In this document: piece by piece, positions 10,636 to 22,180 of the stretch | Layout: each line of letters opens with the position of its first letter | Numbering within the stretch: the stretch's first letter is position 1 | From: Paraspadella gotoi | Taxonomy: Eukaryota; Chaetognatha | DNA length: 64,000 nucleotides | NCBI GenBank assembly: GCA_051294375.1 | Contig: CM119268.1 | Coordinates: 20,534,750-20,598,749, forward strand | Reading direction: 5' to 3' | Position numbers and translations under genes: made by a program | The notes under the pieces: model-generated | What the model was told of the DNA's origin: nothing | Seen by the model: the letters and a program-made list of their open reading frames with translations, nothing else | The model's database searches: none

Positions 10636-10840
10636 NNNNNNNNNNNNNNNNNNNNNNNNNNNNNNNNNNNNNNNNNNNNNNNNNNNNNNNNNNNNNNNNN
10701 NNNNNNNNNNNNNNNNNNNNNNNNNNNNNNNNNNNNNNNNNNNNNNNNNNNNNNNNNNNNNNNNNNNNNNNNNNNNNNNNNNNNNNNNNNNNNNNNNNNN
10801 NNNNNNNNNNNNNNNNNNNNNNNNNNNNNNNNNNNNNNNN
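10636..10840. other. Assembly gap, 205 N
   Basis: Sized gap inside the G-rich minisatellite of copy B. Copy A supplies about 150 bases of GGAAGGGGATGG-type repeat at the corresponding place (about 3774-3920). Confidence 0.99.
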
Positions 10841-10982
10841 AAGGGGATGGAGATTGGGATGGGGAAGATGGAATGATGGATAAAATGATGGAAAAAGATG
10901 ATGAAAAAGGGAAGAGGATGTTTGGGACAAAGAAGTTGATAAAGATTTTGAGTTGGTGAGGAAGATGACGGCGACGAAGGCG

Positions 10983-11860
10983 AAGCGATAGGGAAGCGAT
11001 GGGAAAGCGATGGGAACGCGATTGATAAGCGAGGAGGAAGCATGGAGGAAGCGATATGGATGCGTTGGAGAAGCGATAGGAAAGCGATAGTGAAACGATA
11101 TTAAATCGATGGTAAAACGATATTAAATTTGATGGGGAAGCGATAGGAAAGCGAGGAGGAAGCGAGGAGGAAGCGATATTAAAGCGATGGTAAAACGATA
11201 TTAAAGTGATTGGGAAGCGATAGGAAAGCGAGGAGGAAGCGAGGAGAAAGCAATATTAAAGCAATGGTAAAACGATATTAAAGCGATGGGAAAGCGATAG
11301 GAAAGCGATGGTAAAACAATATTAAAGCGACAGGGAAGCAGTAGGAAAGCGAGGAGGAAGAGAGGAGGAAGCGATATTAAAGCGATGGTAAAATGATATT
11401 AAAGCGATGGGGAAGCGATAGGAAAGCGATTGTAAAATGATATTAAAGCAATTGGGAAGCGATAGAAAAGCGAGGAGGAAGCGAGGAGGAAGCAATATTA
11501 AAGCAATGGTAAAATGATATTAAAGCAATGGGGAAGCGATAAGAAAGCAATGGTAAAACGATATTAAAGTGATGGGGAAGCGATAGGAAAGCGATGGTAA
11601 AACGATATTANNNNNNNNNNNNNNNNNNNNNNNNNNNNNNNNNNNNNNNNNNNNNNNNNNNNNNNNNNNNNNNNNNNNNNNNNNNNNNNNNNNNNNNNNN
11701 NNNNNNNNNNNNNNNNNNNNNNNNNNNNNNNNNNNNNNNNNNNNNNNNNNNNNNNNNNNNNNNNNNNNNNNNNNNNNNNNNNNNNNNNNNNNNNNNNNNN
11801 NNNNNNNNNNNNNNNNNNNNNNNNNNNNNNNNTAGGAAAGCGATGGAGCGAGAGAGAAAC
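10983..11860 (+). repeat. ~44-bp minisatellite, copy B (with gap)
   Basis: Regular alternation of GCGATGGTAAAACGATATTA and AAGCGATGGGGAAGCGATAG units, with AAGCGAGGAGGAAGCGAGGA variants. It is interrupted by the 222-N gap at 11611-11832. Downstream, 11861-12590 is unique AT-rich sequence in which I see no gene. Confidence 0.9.
11611..11832. other. Assembly gap, 222 N
   Basis: Sized gap inside the 44-bp minisatellite. Copy A spans it with about 270 bases of the same units (about 4750-5020). Confidence 0.99.
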
Positions 11861-12591
11861 GTCGTCGCGTCGATGGCGAAAATGAGCGCAGTTGTGCGGC
11901 TGAGGCGACGACGTTGGGGTGAGGGTGGGGGTTGAGAAAGATGGTGGGGAGGTGGCGGGGTTTGAAGGTGAGGTGGTAGGGGAGGGGGCCGGGGTGGCGT
12001 CAAAAAAATAAAGTAAAATAAAAGAAAAAAATCTAACATGAAATTTCTTTAAAAAATTTGATGAAAATTCGTTTTATAGAAATAACAAAATTTCTTCTTT
12101 CACTAATCTTAAGATCTTAGATTTTAAAATATTTTAAATATATATTATTGTTTTATTTCTTTCGTTTCTTTTCGTAGGTAGCATTAAAGGAAAAGTTTTT
12201 TATTTTTATTTCAAGACCTATGACATGCCCTTGACCCGGTATCATCGTCACCAACTCTCTTTTGTCTGGAGGGGGGGGGCAGCTCTTTTTTGAGCTCTTT
12301 CTTCACCTTGAGTTTCACTTTTTCTTACCCGATTACTTTATTTCATTTTTCACCTTTCATTTTCCAATTAATTTTATCATGTAGAATTTAATTTATCTCA
12401 GTTAATGGTTAATCTCACAGTTTATACAAATTTAACATTGTTATTTTCTTAAACATTAAACAAATGTACTTCATTGTAGTTGGCTAAAATTTAATTTCTC
12501 TTTCCCTCTTTTTCTTCCAGCCTTTACTCTCCTTAATCTGTCCTCGATCTCTTACTCTCCTTTTCTAAATTCTATGTTGGAAAACTTTTCC

Positions 12592-12776
<185 letters not shown>

Positions 12777-12822
12777 TACTTTTTGGAAGAAATCTGTGAG
12801 AGTTTTCAAAACAAATTTCGCG

Positions 12823-12864
12823 CTGATGAAGGCTCACAATATAGGCGAAACATATCCGTTTTTT
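12823..12864 (+). other. GATGA...GAAAC hairpin motif, copy B
   Basis: Same motif as 5981-6022: CTGATGA, a degenerate stem, then GAAACATATCCG and an AT-rich tail of AATTAATTAAA units. The retained core boxes are as in hammerhead ribozymes, but the stems are poor. Confidence 0.4.
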
Positions 12865-13292
12865 CATGTTAATTAAAATTAATTAAAATCAATTAAAATT
12901 AATTGAAATAAAGAAAATTCCTTTAATATATTTTATAAGATTGTATGCAGTATATTTCTATTTCTATTTTTTACTATCTAATAATAGTATTTTTGGGGGA
13001 GGATGTTAGTATTGTCTTCAGTCTTCTGTCTTTTTCCTTTCGTTTTTTTATTGTGTTAGAACATTTTATATTTTATTACGTAGATTGTCTATTATCCATA
13101 ATATATTAACTTACATTAACATCTACATTTCTCCATCTTAAACTATATAAAATACAGCACTTTTCATTTTATCGACTTTTATTATTCCTATTTATCCCTA
13201 ATAATTAATTATATTATTATTTTTACTCTTTTTCTATTCTTCAATCTTATCCAGTTACCACCTCTCCTTCCGTATTTCTTTTCCTCCCTTCT

Positions 13293-13306
13293 CTCTCTCT
13301 CTCTCA

Positions 13307-13338
<32 letters not shown>

Positions 13339-13445
13339 TCTCTCTCTCTCTCTCTTCTCTCTCTCTTCTCTCTCTCTTCTCTCTCTCTCTCCTCTCCTCT
13401 CCTTCTCTCTCCCCTTCTCTTCTCTCTCTTCTTCATCTCTCTTTT
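13293..13445. repeat. Interrupted (CT)n array, copy B
   Basis: CT runs with TTTTC and CTTC interruptions, matching 6448-6600. The intervening 12865-13292 and following 13446-13735 hold unique AT-rich DNA and no gene. Confidence 0.9.
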
Positions 13446-13736
13446 TTCCCCCACTACGACCGGCTGAGCTCATTACCTGCAGATCATGATGTATCGAAGG
13501 TTTTTTCCCTCGTTTCTGCTTCGTAGTGAGGATTGTCGTTTCAAGCTGAGTTCCCTGTAGTCGTGGAAAATTTTAAGTAGTAAAGCAACAAAAAGTTTAG
13601 GCTATTTGATTAAAAAAGTTGCTAATTACCGGTATTAGACCATATTCCTATAATGAGACTATTTTTATTAATCGTAGAAAAATGGACTATAGTTCTCTCT
13701 CTCTCTTTTTCTATTCCTCAATCTTATCCAATTAAC

Positions 13737-13862
<126 letters not shown>

Positions 13863-14054
13863 TTCTTTATCCCTGACATCTTTGGTGACCAAAATCACCG
13901 AAGATTTATTTAATTTAGATTTTTCGCGAACATTAAACGTTCCACTTTCTCACGTGGAATTCTTTTTTGCCATTCAAGGTTAAAGCACGCCAACGTACGA
14001 TCACGATGCTGATGTGATGAACGGAAAAGTCTAAGCCAGCGGCTGGCGATTTCT

Positions 14055-14242
14055 CATTCATTCATTCATTCATTCATTCATTCATTCATTCATTCATTCA
14101 TTCATTCTTTCATTCATTCATTCATTCATTCATTCATTCATTCATTCATTCATTCATTCATTCATTCTTTCATTCATTCATTCTTTCATTCATTCTTTCA
14201 TTCATTCTTTCATTCATTCTTTCATTCATTCATTCTTTCATT
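14055..14242 (+). repeat. (CATT)n tetranucleotide array, copy B
   Basis: About 45 CATT units with CTTT variants toward the right. The following 14243-15003 is unique, with the CAACGACAA stretch at ~14580-14730 and AT-rich DNA; no gene. Confidence 0.95.
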
Positions 14243-15003
14243 TAGCTTTCAATGACCTTGATTTTATCATTAATAATTATCATTGATAACGCTTTTCATT
14301 TATCACGTAATTTTCCTCGTGTTTTTTCGCCAAATGTGTTTCTTTATTAGCGCCATTTGTTCACAGCGTTGGTGGCGCCATCTCTTGGTAGCGCCATCTC
14401 TTCCTCGCGTCTCTAATCTTCCTCCTTTCGAAATATCTTCAATGTCTTCAACTCTTTCCTCTAATTTTCCTTTTGTATTCATTTTACTTTCTCTCTTTTT
14501 TACTTTCACATTTGTGAATTTAACTTTTCACTTTCACTCAAGTTCCTCTTCACACTTTTGTGAGTGTCTCACGAACCCCAACAATTTCAGCCGACAACAT
14601 TGAATCGACGACAACGAGGACAACGACAACAAAAACGATGACAACAACGACAAAGGCGCCACGAAGATAAGACCGCTAACGTAAAGGAGAGAAAAGATGT
14701 AATAACGACAACAAAGACGCGTGAGAATTTTACCGAGAAAGAAAATGTAAATTAAATTATAAACAAAATTTTTTAAAATTTTTTTAGTTGTAAATAATAT
14801 AATCTGATTTTAAATTCCCGAGAAACGAAGATTTAAAAATTTAAAAGTTAGTTATTTAACTATGTGACTATTATTAAACTTTTTAGATATTTATAATAAA
14901 AGAAAGTAGTAGATGATTACTAATTTGTTCTTTCTTTCCACTGAAGAGACAGTAATTATTGATAAGTGTTAATGACAGAACCGTCCCATATCATCATTAC
15001 CTG

Positions 15004-15180
15004 AGCTTCGGATCAGGCTGTAACACCATGTGACAGACGGGTTAAGCGCCTCGTCCCTCTTTACTGCCAGACGACAACCGGGCTAGAACCCCGGACCTTT
15101 GGGTTGGGAGGTGAATGACTTGCCTCCGGCACCAATGGCGGTTGGTGGATTTTAGTCCACCATACCACCATAATTGACGG
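15004..15180 (+). mobile_element. tRNA-derived SINE, copy B
   Basis: A tRNA-like head contains GACAGACGGGTTAAGCG, resembling the A box/D arm of Ser/Leu tRNAs (GGCCGAGTGGTTAAGGCG type). It also has a T arm with a perfect 5-bp stem CCGGG/CCCGG around the 7-base loop CTAGAAC (canonical TTCGAAC). The body after about 15095 is unrelated to tRNA and contains GGTGGATTTTAGTCCACC, a hairpin. This is the layout of a Pol III SINE. No A-rich tail or target duplication is obvious, so the 3' boundary is approximate. Confidence 0.6.
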
Positions 15181-15254
15181 AAGAATGTTAGATTCTTATC
15201 GAAACCTGATACAAAAAAGTCATTTTCGCTTTGACTTACAAGAAATGTATTTTT

Positions 15255-15359
<105 letters not shown>

Positions 15360-15436
15360 AATATAAGCGAGGAAGCAGAGAGGGTTGCGCTGTTCAAGGG
15401 ACTGAGCACTATATAAATGTCTGTTTTTTTGGGGGG

Positions 15437-15573
15437 AGATAAGAAGTAAGGTATAAGGGGTAAGGTATAAGGGGTAAAAAAGATAAGAAGTAAGGTATAA
15501 GGGGTAAGGGGTAAAAGTATAAGGGGTAAGGGGTAAAAGAGATAAGAAGTAAGGTATAAGGGGTAAGGGGTAA
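15437..15573 (+). repeat. GGGGTAA-type G-rich tandem repeat, copy B
   Basis: Regular units of about 50 bases: GATAAGAAGTAAGGTATAAG followed by GGGTAAGGGGTAAAAG. It is the cleaner version of 8468-8617. Sequence 15574-15896 is unique without a gene. Confidence 0.85.
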
Positions 15574-15896
15574 AAGTTGTAAATTACTGAAGTTAATCCA
15601 GGTTTGTCCGCTTAATAAAATTGCTTCAAATACTCATTTATGTATATTTCAACGTAAAATTTAAACTGGAAAGAAAATGTGGGAGGTTTTGGATTTAATG
15701 GTTGTTCAAAGTTATACCGCATATAAAAAGTGGCGGCTAATGGTGGGTGGTGGACCCCGGTGGGTGGTACATCCCCGTCGTCAATCAAATAACTATTTGG
15801 TGATGTTGTGGCTGCCCCGAACTCTGATCCCTTTTTCGTTGGTATCGGAAACAGATAACACGCGGACCAGCATAAACTAACGCCATTACAACCGGA

Positions 15897-15906
15897 AGAG
15901 AGAAGG

Positions 15907-15955
<49 letters not shown>
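15897..15955. repeat. (GA)n microsatellite, copy B
   Basis: A near-pure GA run. 15956-16224 is purine-rich with poly(A) stretches and no gene. Confidence 0.95.
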
Positions 15956-15957
<2 letters not shown>

Positions 15958-16224
15958 AAAAAGGGGAAGACATCAAGAACTAGAAGAATTATGGTGTAGA
16001 GTGAGAGCGAGGAAAAAACAGGAGGGGATTTGAAGAAATGATAAGAATTAAGAAAGAAAGAAGAGATAAAAAAAAAAGAAAGTGAGAAGGAATATTCGTC
16101 AACCTTGATTATTGGGGATGAGTAAAAAAAAAAATTAGAAAAAAGGAAAAGGAAGAAATCATTGAAAAAAAGGAAAAAAAGAAGTGCAATAGTAAGGAAG
16201 GGAATTGAAGACCGGCTTTTGCTA

Positions 16225-16790
16225 CTGGTGAGTGTCGGCAACTAAGATACCAACATTGGTTTGAATGTGGAGATCCAAAGTGCCAAATTTAAATGAGTGT
16301 CGGCAATTAAGACGCCAATGTTGGTATGTATGTGAGCATCCTACGTGCCAAATTAAAGCGAGTGTCGGAATTGAAGGTGCCAACGTTGGCAAGAATATGA
16401 GCATCCAAAGAGCCAATTTTAAGCAAGCGACGACATTGCAGGAGCCAATTTTGGTAGGCGCCAGTATTGGCTTTGCGGGTAACTATGTTGGCATGATTAA
16501 AATTCAAAGGAGTGTCTGCATCATAGGAACCAATGTTGATACAAGTTGGCATCAAGGGAGACAATAATTAAACATAGAAATGTGGGGAGAAAAAATTGAC
16601 AAGAGCAAAAAGTTAGCAAGAATGTGGGCATTTAGAACTACAATGTTGGCACAAACGTGGGCATCCAAAGCGCCAATGTTGGGATGAGCGTCGGCAACCA
16701 AAAAAAGTGAACGTCGACACGATCTGACTAACGGAATGATGAATGGCATCAAAGGGAGAAGAGATCGAGGAAAATGCAGAACCAATGTTT
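16225..16790 (+). repeat. 65-bp minisatellite, copy B
   Basis: The first three units are exactly 65 bp and start GAGTGTCGGC; later units are diverged but retain GCCAATGTTGG and GCATCCAAAG. Frames are open by composition only. Downstream at 16880-16990 lies the GCAGACGACGCAG repeat. Confidence 0.85.
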
Positions 16791-17216
16791 ATCAATCATG
16801 TCAGTGCGATGAGGCGGTGGTGAGGTGGTGGAGGTGGGAAAGGGGTTAAGGGGGGCGGCGATTCCGAGAGAAGGGCGGAAGATGCGACAGCTGAAGCAGA
16901 CGACGCAGACGATGCAGCTGAAGCAGACGACGCAGCGGACGCAGCCAAAGCTGACGACGCAGCCAGGGCAGACGACGAAGCTGACGGCTTTAAACTTTTT
17001 TAATCCACCGTCACCACCGATTTTCGACACGTCCACTTTTTAACGCCAATTTTTTTGTTTCACTAAATCACTTTTTTGAGAGTTCGGTATTTGTCAGGTG
17101 GGCGATTGTTGATTCGTGAATGAAAAAAAAATATTTTAATGGTTAATTTTAAATCATTTGGTGTATTTATTCCTTTCTTTTCGTTGGTTTTTTCACGATC
17201 AAACTTTCACTTTGCT

Positions 17217-17262
17217 CTGATGAAATCTAACACATGGCCGAAAAATATACGTTTAATAAATT
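17217..17262 (+). other. CTGATGA...CCGAAAAA motif, copy B
   Basis: Counterpart of 10296: exact CTGATGA, then GGCCGAAAAATATACGTTTA. The stem between the boxes is poor. Confidence 0.35.
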
Positions 17263-17375
17263 AAACTGTATTTTCGTTGAAACAAAGTGAAAATTGTTTG
17301 ACTTTTAAAAAAACAAAGTGTAATAAAAACTTGTTACAGACTTTCACGCGCCACGAAGCCTTAAAAATTATAAGG

Positions 17376-17622
17376 GTTGTTTAAAAAAACTTTGCTATTT
17401 GATTTACATAACACCACCCCCACAACTACTCTTAAAAGATTCTTCACCACCACCATCAACTCCACTACCACCACCACAACCCCTTTCACCACCGACGTTG
17501 CCACAAGTTGACCTGAGAGAAAAGTAAAAAAATATTAACGAGGAGAAAGAGAAAAGAATCTGGGCAGGATTGATGGAACCGCTTTGCCTGGGATTCTTTT
17601 TCCTTTTGCCTCGTCTGTCTTG

Positions 17623-17630
<8 letters not shown>
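17376..17630. other. Unique sequence with CCACCA-rich part
   Basis: Starts at the right edge of the duplication. 17405-17500 is rich in CACCACCA on the plus strand. No gene is recognisable. Confidence 0.6.
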
Positions 17631-17632
<2 letters not shown>

Positions 17633-17686
<54 letters not shown>

Positions 17687-17706
17687 TCCTCTCTCTCTCT
17701 CTCTCT
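17633..17706. repeat. (CT)n microsatellite
   Basis: CT array with two short interruptions. 17707-17980 after it is T-rich unique DNA with no gene. Confidence 0.95.
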
Positions 17707-17982
17707 TTACCCCTTTTTCTTCTGCCTTTTTCTCCGATAATTGCAGAGACGTTTTTTCCCCTTTTTCCAAATTTACGATTAAGTTTTATCTCCTTTCAGT
17801 TTTTCCCTTCGATTCTTTTCATCCCCTTAAATCTGGTTTTCTTTAAACAGGTCTGTTCACCGGCAAATATTGGGTTAAATTTTAAACAAAAATTGATAGA
17901 AAAATACGGTCATATCATTTTTAATTTTCATTATACATTTACGAACAATTTTTCCCACCATCCATATTTCCATTCATTCCTT

Positions 17983-18182
17983 CATTTATTTGTTCGTTCA
18001 TTCATTCATTAATTCATGCTTTTATTCATTAATTCATTCAATAATTCATTCTTTTATTAATTAATTCATTCCTTTATTCATTCATTCATTCATTCATTCA
18101 TTCATTCATTCATTCATTCATTCATTCATTCATTCATTCATCCATCCATCCATCCATCCATCTGTCCATCCATCTATCCATC
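17983..18182 (+). repeat. (CATT)n to (CATC)n compound tetranucleotide array
   Basis: A degenerate CATT array becomes pure near 18070-18138 and grades into CATC units to 18182. Confidence 0.95.
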
Positions 18183-18254
18183 CCTGTCTAATGTGTCCAT
18201 ATTTGCTCAGTCCGTAAAAACGATTCAAACGTCACAAGGAAAAGTTGAGTCCGG

Positions 18255-18425
18255 ATGGGGGGCGGCGTTTTTGTCGCCGCGGCGTCGGCGATGGCAGCAG
18301 CAGCGGCGTTGACGCCGGCGTCGGCAGCGGCGTCAATTAAGGCGTCACTCAAAGTTCTCGCTTCTATTCTCGGCGGCGTCATCCGCGTGGGCGTCGGCGA
18401 GTCGGCGTCGGCTTGAGTGACGTCG
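18255..18425. repeat. GC-rich GGCGTC/GCAGCG trinucleotide-like segment
   Basis: A GC-rich island in AT-rich surroundings built from GGCGTCGGCG, GCAGCAGCGG and similar triplets. The minus strand reads as an Ala/Asp-rich peptide (DAAADAGVNAAAAAIADAAA), which looks like a triplet-repeat artefact. It could be a fragment of a low-complexity exon, but there is no flanking domain. Confidence 0.5.
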
Positions 18426-18725
18426 TAGGTCATTTAAACCGGAAGTGAATTATATACGGAAACGTCAGCGCGGATGAAAGTCACTAGAGGTTTGACTAAA
18501 GGTTTTATGATAGAATCTAAACTGGATAAAGTCTTATTATTTTTGATCGTAGAGTGACTTTAGGATTTAATTCACTTTTCAAACTCAATTTTTTTAAAAA
18601 ATAAACTTTCAAGTCAAAAGACGACGATATCAAAAGTAGCTCGATGACTCTCTCTCGGTTCCGCTTCTCGTCGGTAAACGTTTCTGTAATTTTCTTTTGT
18701 TGTGTCGTTATCTCGTTTTGGTTTG

Positions 18726-18890
18726 AGGTGGAAGAGAGAGAAGAGTGAGATGGAGGAGGGGGAGAGAGAAGAGTGAGAGGGAGGAGGGGGGAAGAGAAAA
18801 GAGTGAGTGGGAGGAGGAGATGGGAAGAGAATTGAAGCGAGGGAGGAAAGTCAGGGGAGGAAGGAGGTGAAAGAAGAAAGGAAGGAGATA
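18726..18890 (+). repeat. Purine-rich GGAGGAGGGG/GAGAGAAGAGTGAG repeats
   Basis: Three to four loose copies of a GAGAGAAGAGTGAGAGGGAG-type unit, all purine on the plus strand. 18426-18725 before it has no recognisable gene. Confidence 0.7.
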
Positions 18891-19030
18891 TTACGCGGTC
18901 CAAATCCTTGCAGTTTAAACGTTTAAACGTAATCGCAACAGTTTCGGGGAAGCTAACTATAAGTTCACCGCCACTACGCCCTACGGCGGCCTTCGCCGGG
19001 ATCTCATTCCGGCGGCGGAGAAAATGGCCC

Positions 19031-19031
<1 letters not shown>

Positions 19032-19115
<84 letters not shown>
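19032..19115. repeat. (CT)n microsatellite
   Basis: Follows a GC-richer stretch (18960-19030) with CGGCGG motifs and ends at CATGAATAAAATC. A further CT patch lies at 19143-19158. 19159-19340 is AT-rich with nothing recognisable. Confidence 0.95.
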
Positions 19116-19116
<1 letters not shown>

Positions 19117-19344
19117 GAATAAAATCAAATCAAATCAAATCAATCTCTCTCTCTCTCAAACGTTCTTCTTTGTTTTTCTAGACTTTTACTAACTTTTTTT
19201 TATTTTTAATTTCTATTTTTTTAAACAATTAGGAAAATAATATATTTTTTTAAAATTTAATTAAATTTAATTAATCATATTAAATTAACAAAATGTTTGA
19301 TTGGAAAGTAAGAAAAAAAGAAAGTAAAATAAAAAAAATAAAGG

Positions 19345-19421
19345 AATACAGAGAGAGTAAGAGAGAGAGAAAGAGGAAAAAGAGTGAGTGAAAAAGAGAG
19401 AGAGAAAGAGACAGAGAGAGA

Positions 19422-19476
<55 letters not shown>

Positions 19477-19500
19477 TGAAAAAAAGAGAGAGTGAGGGAG
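19345..19500. repeat. (GA)n microsatellite, interrupted
   Basis: GA repeats with GTGAG and AAAG interruptions; pure from about 19431 to 19470. Confidence 0.95.
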
Positions 19501-19619
19501 TTGTGATAGCTTCCCGACTGGGATTTATTCTAGGAATTCGCGGCGGGATCGGGCTTCAATCTGCGATCCCCTTCAAAAATCGAGGCGGGGATTCCCCCTA
19601 GTGGTTAAAAAATGAACAG

Positions 19620-19690
19620 TTGTAGGGAACAGTGGCAGAGTGCTGTGAGAACTGTCCCCTTATTGCCAGTTCGAACTGAGCGTTTATGAG
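19620..19690 (+). mobile_element. tRNA-like Pol III promoter segment (possible SINE head)
   Basis: A-box match TGGCAGAGTGC at 19633-19643 (consensus TRGYNNARNGG) and B-box match GTTCGAACT at 19669-19677, 25 bases further. The spacing suits a tRNA-type internal promoter. The T stem and acceptor stem do not pair well, so this is not a functional tRNA. It may be the 5' head of a SINE or a decayed tRNA. Confidence 0.4.
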
Positions 19691-19779
19691 CCGCCTCATA
19701 CTTGAAATTTATGAGGCTGGAAGGAGTCTGTCGGTAAGCAATAGAATATGAGGAGATTTTACCCAAAATTATATTTTTC

Positions 19780-20050
19780 ATAAATTCATTGCAGAGAAAT
19801 CAAGGCCCCAGAATCGAAATCGGATCAACGACTCGGATAAAATCTACCGGAAGTAGAATGGAACATTCTCATTGGTGGAGAGACAGATGGCATCGGCCAA
19901 TGATCAGATGGCCGGGGATTTTTACCCTTACCCCCGATCCGATGAACCTGTATAAATTGCAACCCAAATCTGTATTGATTCACTCTGCCCAAAATATTGA
20001 CACCGTCCTGTTTTATGGTCTTTATTCTGAAGAAATAAAATCGACTTGAT
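19780..20050 (+). promoter_or_regulatory. LTR-like or promoter-like segment with TATA and poly(A) signals
   Basis: A non-repetitive, GC-balanced stretch with TATAAATTG at ~19950 and AATAAA at ~20034, about 80 bases apart. That spacing of promoter and polyadenylation signal is the usual one inside LTRs of Ty3/BEL-type retroelements. No TG...CA termini, primer-binding site or second copy could be recognised, so a solo LTR remains a guess. The 86-aa open frame across it has no known motif. Confidence 0.3.
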
Positions 20051-20514
20051 TTCGTCTCGAATCACCTGTCCACTTACTAAATTGAATTTTTGAAACATTC
20101 TCCATCACAATTCCTTGTGATTTCACACAATTCCTCGCAATTTCTCACAATTCTTCATCGTCACCCAGAGTTTTTTTTTGCTCCATTGGTGTCAACTTTT
20201 CTCTCTTCTCTTTTTTTCTCTTTTTTTCTCTTTTTTTCACATTTTTCATTTTGCCTCTGAACCATTTACTCTTCATTATTTTTCATTATACTAAGCGTTT
20301 CCGTAGTAGTAAGCGGAACTAATCGATTCTATGCATTTTGATCGTAAAAGGGAAGAAGAAAATCGAATTATGTCTGGAGAAGATCTTTCGGCCATAATTT
20401 CCAAAGGCGACTCATTTCAAGTTAATTTTGATTCAACGACTAAAAGATAAAGCTAAGAACAGAAATGGGGCGCTTTTAGAAAAGAGTGGTTTCTACAGTG
20501 TGTCCCATTGGTAC

Positions 20515-20692
20515 TGTCTGTTAATGATTATCATCGCATTAATGATTATCATCGCATCAATCATTTGGTTATGATCGCATCAATAATTAATTACTATTAC
20601 ATCAATCAATTACTATTACATCAATCAATTATTATTACATCAATCAATTACTATTTCATCAATAATTCGTTATCGCATCAATCATTCATTTT
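20515..20692 (+). repeat. ATCATTACTATTACATCA-type tandem repeats
   Basis: Short variable units of ATTAATGATTATCATCGCAT and AATCAATTACTATTACATC. A related ATTGATGCGAT repeat occurs inverted at 54100-54310. 20051-20514 holds no gene. Confidence 0.75.
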
Positions 20693-20779
20693 TTTTTCCG
20701 GATTTTTTCATTAATTTTCTTTGATAGTAATGTCTGGCGAGATCACAAGACTTTAGATTTTTTGTCTTTTTAAATAATA

Positions 20780-21745
20780 CAGATCTGCTCAAAAAAAGTT
20801 TAAACTTTGAACCCCTTACTATCTCGCTTGTTTGTCGTCCTATTAATTAAATATTTGGCTCATATGAAAGCCAAAACAAATATCCTTCATTCGAGCCCAT
20901 GACGAGGTTTTTAGGCTAAATATTATAGTAGCAGTGTTAAAATCAAAAATTTTGTCTTACAATTTTCTTTTTTTTCGAAAATTTTTTTTTATCCATCTTT
21001 TGTTTTTTGTTTTTTGATGTTTTTTTACCATGGAAATTTCAAAACAGCTAAACCCCTCCCAAAAAAGCTGCAATTGTTGAGCTTTGGAAGGCGGGTTTAT
21101 CAAGATATAGGATCGCCAAACAGCTTCATTTCTCTCCTACAGCCATCTGCAGATTTGTCAACAAATTTGAAGCAAATGGAAACCTTGGACGAGCTGTTGG
21201 AAGCGAGTGGCCTTGCATGTCCACGAAGAGCAAGGACAATGACCTGGAAAGTCTTGCAATTCAAGACCGTAAGGCTTCTGCAAGCCAGTTGAGAAAAAAT
21301 AGAGAAAAGAAGAATTGTTGCCAGTCATTTAACAGTGAATGGGTAGCTTTTCATGGAGGATAGAGCTCCTGGATACAAAGTCAAACCCCTCAAAAAATTT
21401 CATGAGGAAAACGGGATGGAGGTGCTTGAAGGTTAGCTTGGAAACTCGCCTGACTGCAACATCATCGAAAATGTCTGGTCAAGAATGAAAAGGGACATTT
21501 TGCAGTACAACACCATGACAGTCGACAAAATCAAGAAAATTTTGAAACACCTTTAGGGGAGCTGAACCCTTAATATTTGCCCAGCCTCTACGACTCTCTC
21601 CCTTGTCTCATGGAAACGGTGCTGGAAGCAAATAGTGGTCCGACAATGTATTAACTAACTGAGTCCTAAAAAGTATTATTTTCCTTCAAATAACGAAATA
21701 AAATGCTTTTATCATAACTATTAAACTTTTTTTTGAGCAGATCTG
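20780..21745 (+). mobile_element. Tc1/mariner-like DNA transposon, internally deleted
   Basis: Both ends show inverted repeats: CAGATCTGCTCAAAAAAAGT at 20780 and its complement ending at 21745. Each is flanked by a TA dinucleotide (20778-20779 and 21746-21747), as expected for Tc1/mariner target-site duplication. The length of 966 bp is short of the usual 1.3-1.7 kb. The interior encodes the beginning and end of a Tc1-type transposase with the middle missing. It is non-autonomous as it stands. Confidence 0.9.
21030..21562 (+). pseudogene. Broken Tc1-like transposase
   Basis: The ATG at 21030 opens MEISKQLNPS. One extra base near 21060 shifts frame, after which AAIVELWKAGLSRYRIAKQL and FSPTAICRFVNKFEANG form the paired helix-turn-helix DNA-binding region of Tc1 transposases. 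A stop follows at ~21361. Further on, GNSPDCNIIENVWSRMKRDI near 21440-21500 matches the conserved (W)P..SPDLNPIENLW block around the second catalytic Asp and the Glu of the DDE domain. The first catalytic Asp region is missing. Frameshift, stops and deletion all indicate a dead copy. Confidence 0.85.
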
Positions 21746-22054
21746 TAATGTATAACATATTTTAAAGAAATTACAGAAGCTAGTAAAAGGTGACGACGTT
21801 AAAACTGTATTTTTTTACGCATCTTTCATTCGATTCATCAATTTTTCTTTAATTTCTCTCTTCTCTTCTTTTCTTCCCATTTTTTCACCTTCCTTCTCTT
21901 TCCCTCTTTATCTTTATCCTTTTTCTGTTTCTTCTATCCTCCAACTTCTATCCTTCTTATATCCTCAAACTTCTGTTCTTCTGTCGTTTCCTTTATAAAA
22001 TTCTTCTCTTCCTCGCATTCCTCTTCCTCCAGCATCATGAGCCCATTTTTCCAC

Positions 22055-22180
22055 GTTCCTCCTCCTCCTCCTCCTTCTTCTTCTTCTTCTTCTTCCCCGG
22101 CTCCTCGTTTTTCTCTTCGTGTTCTCCTCGTTATCGTCGTCCACGTCAGGTCGTCGTCGTCGTCGTCGTCGTCGTCGTTA
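22055..22180 (+). repeat. (CTC/TTC)n and (TCG)n trinucleotide runs
   Basis: Short CTC and TTC runs at 22060-22095 and (TCG)n at 22152-22178, within a T/C-rich region from ~21840 to 22340. The frame opening MSPFFHVPPPPPP is repeat translation, not a gene. Confidence 0.8.

Noticed and set aside
18188-18433. Ala/Asp-rich 81-residue minus-strand frame as a gene
   Set aside because: It arises from GGCGTC/GCAGCG triplets and lacks any non-repetitive domain.
19620-19690. Functional tRNA gene
   Set aside because: A and B boxes are present, but the acceptor and T stems do not pair and no anticodon arm can be drawn with confidence.
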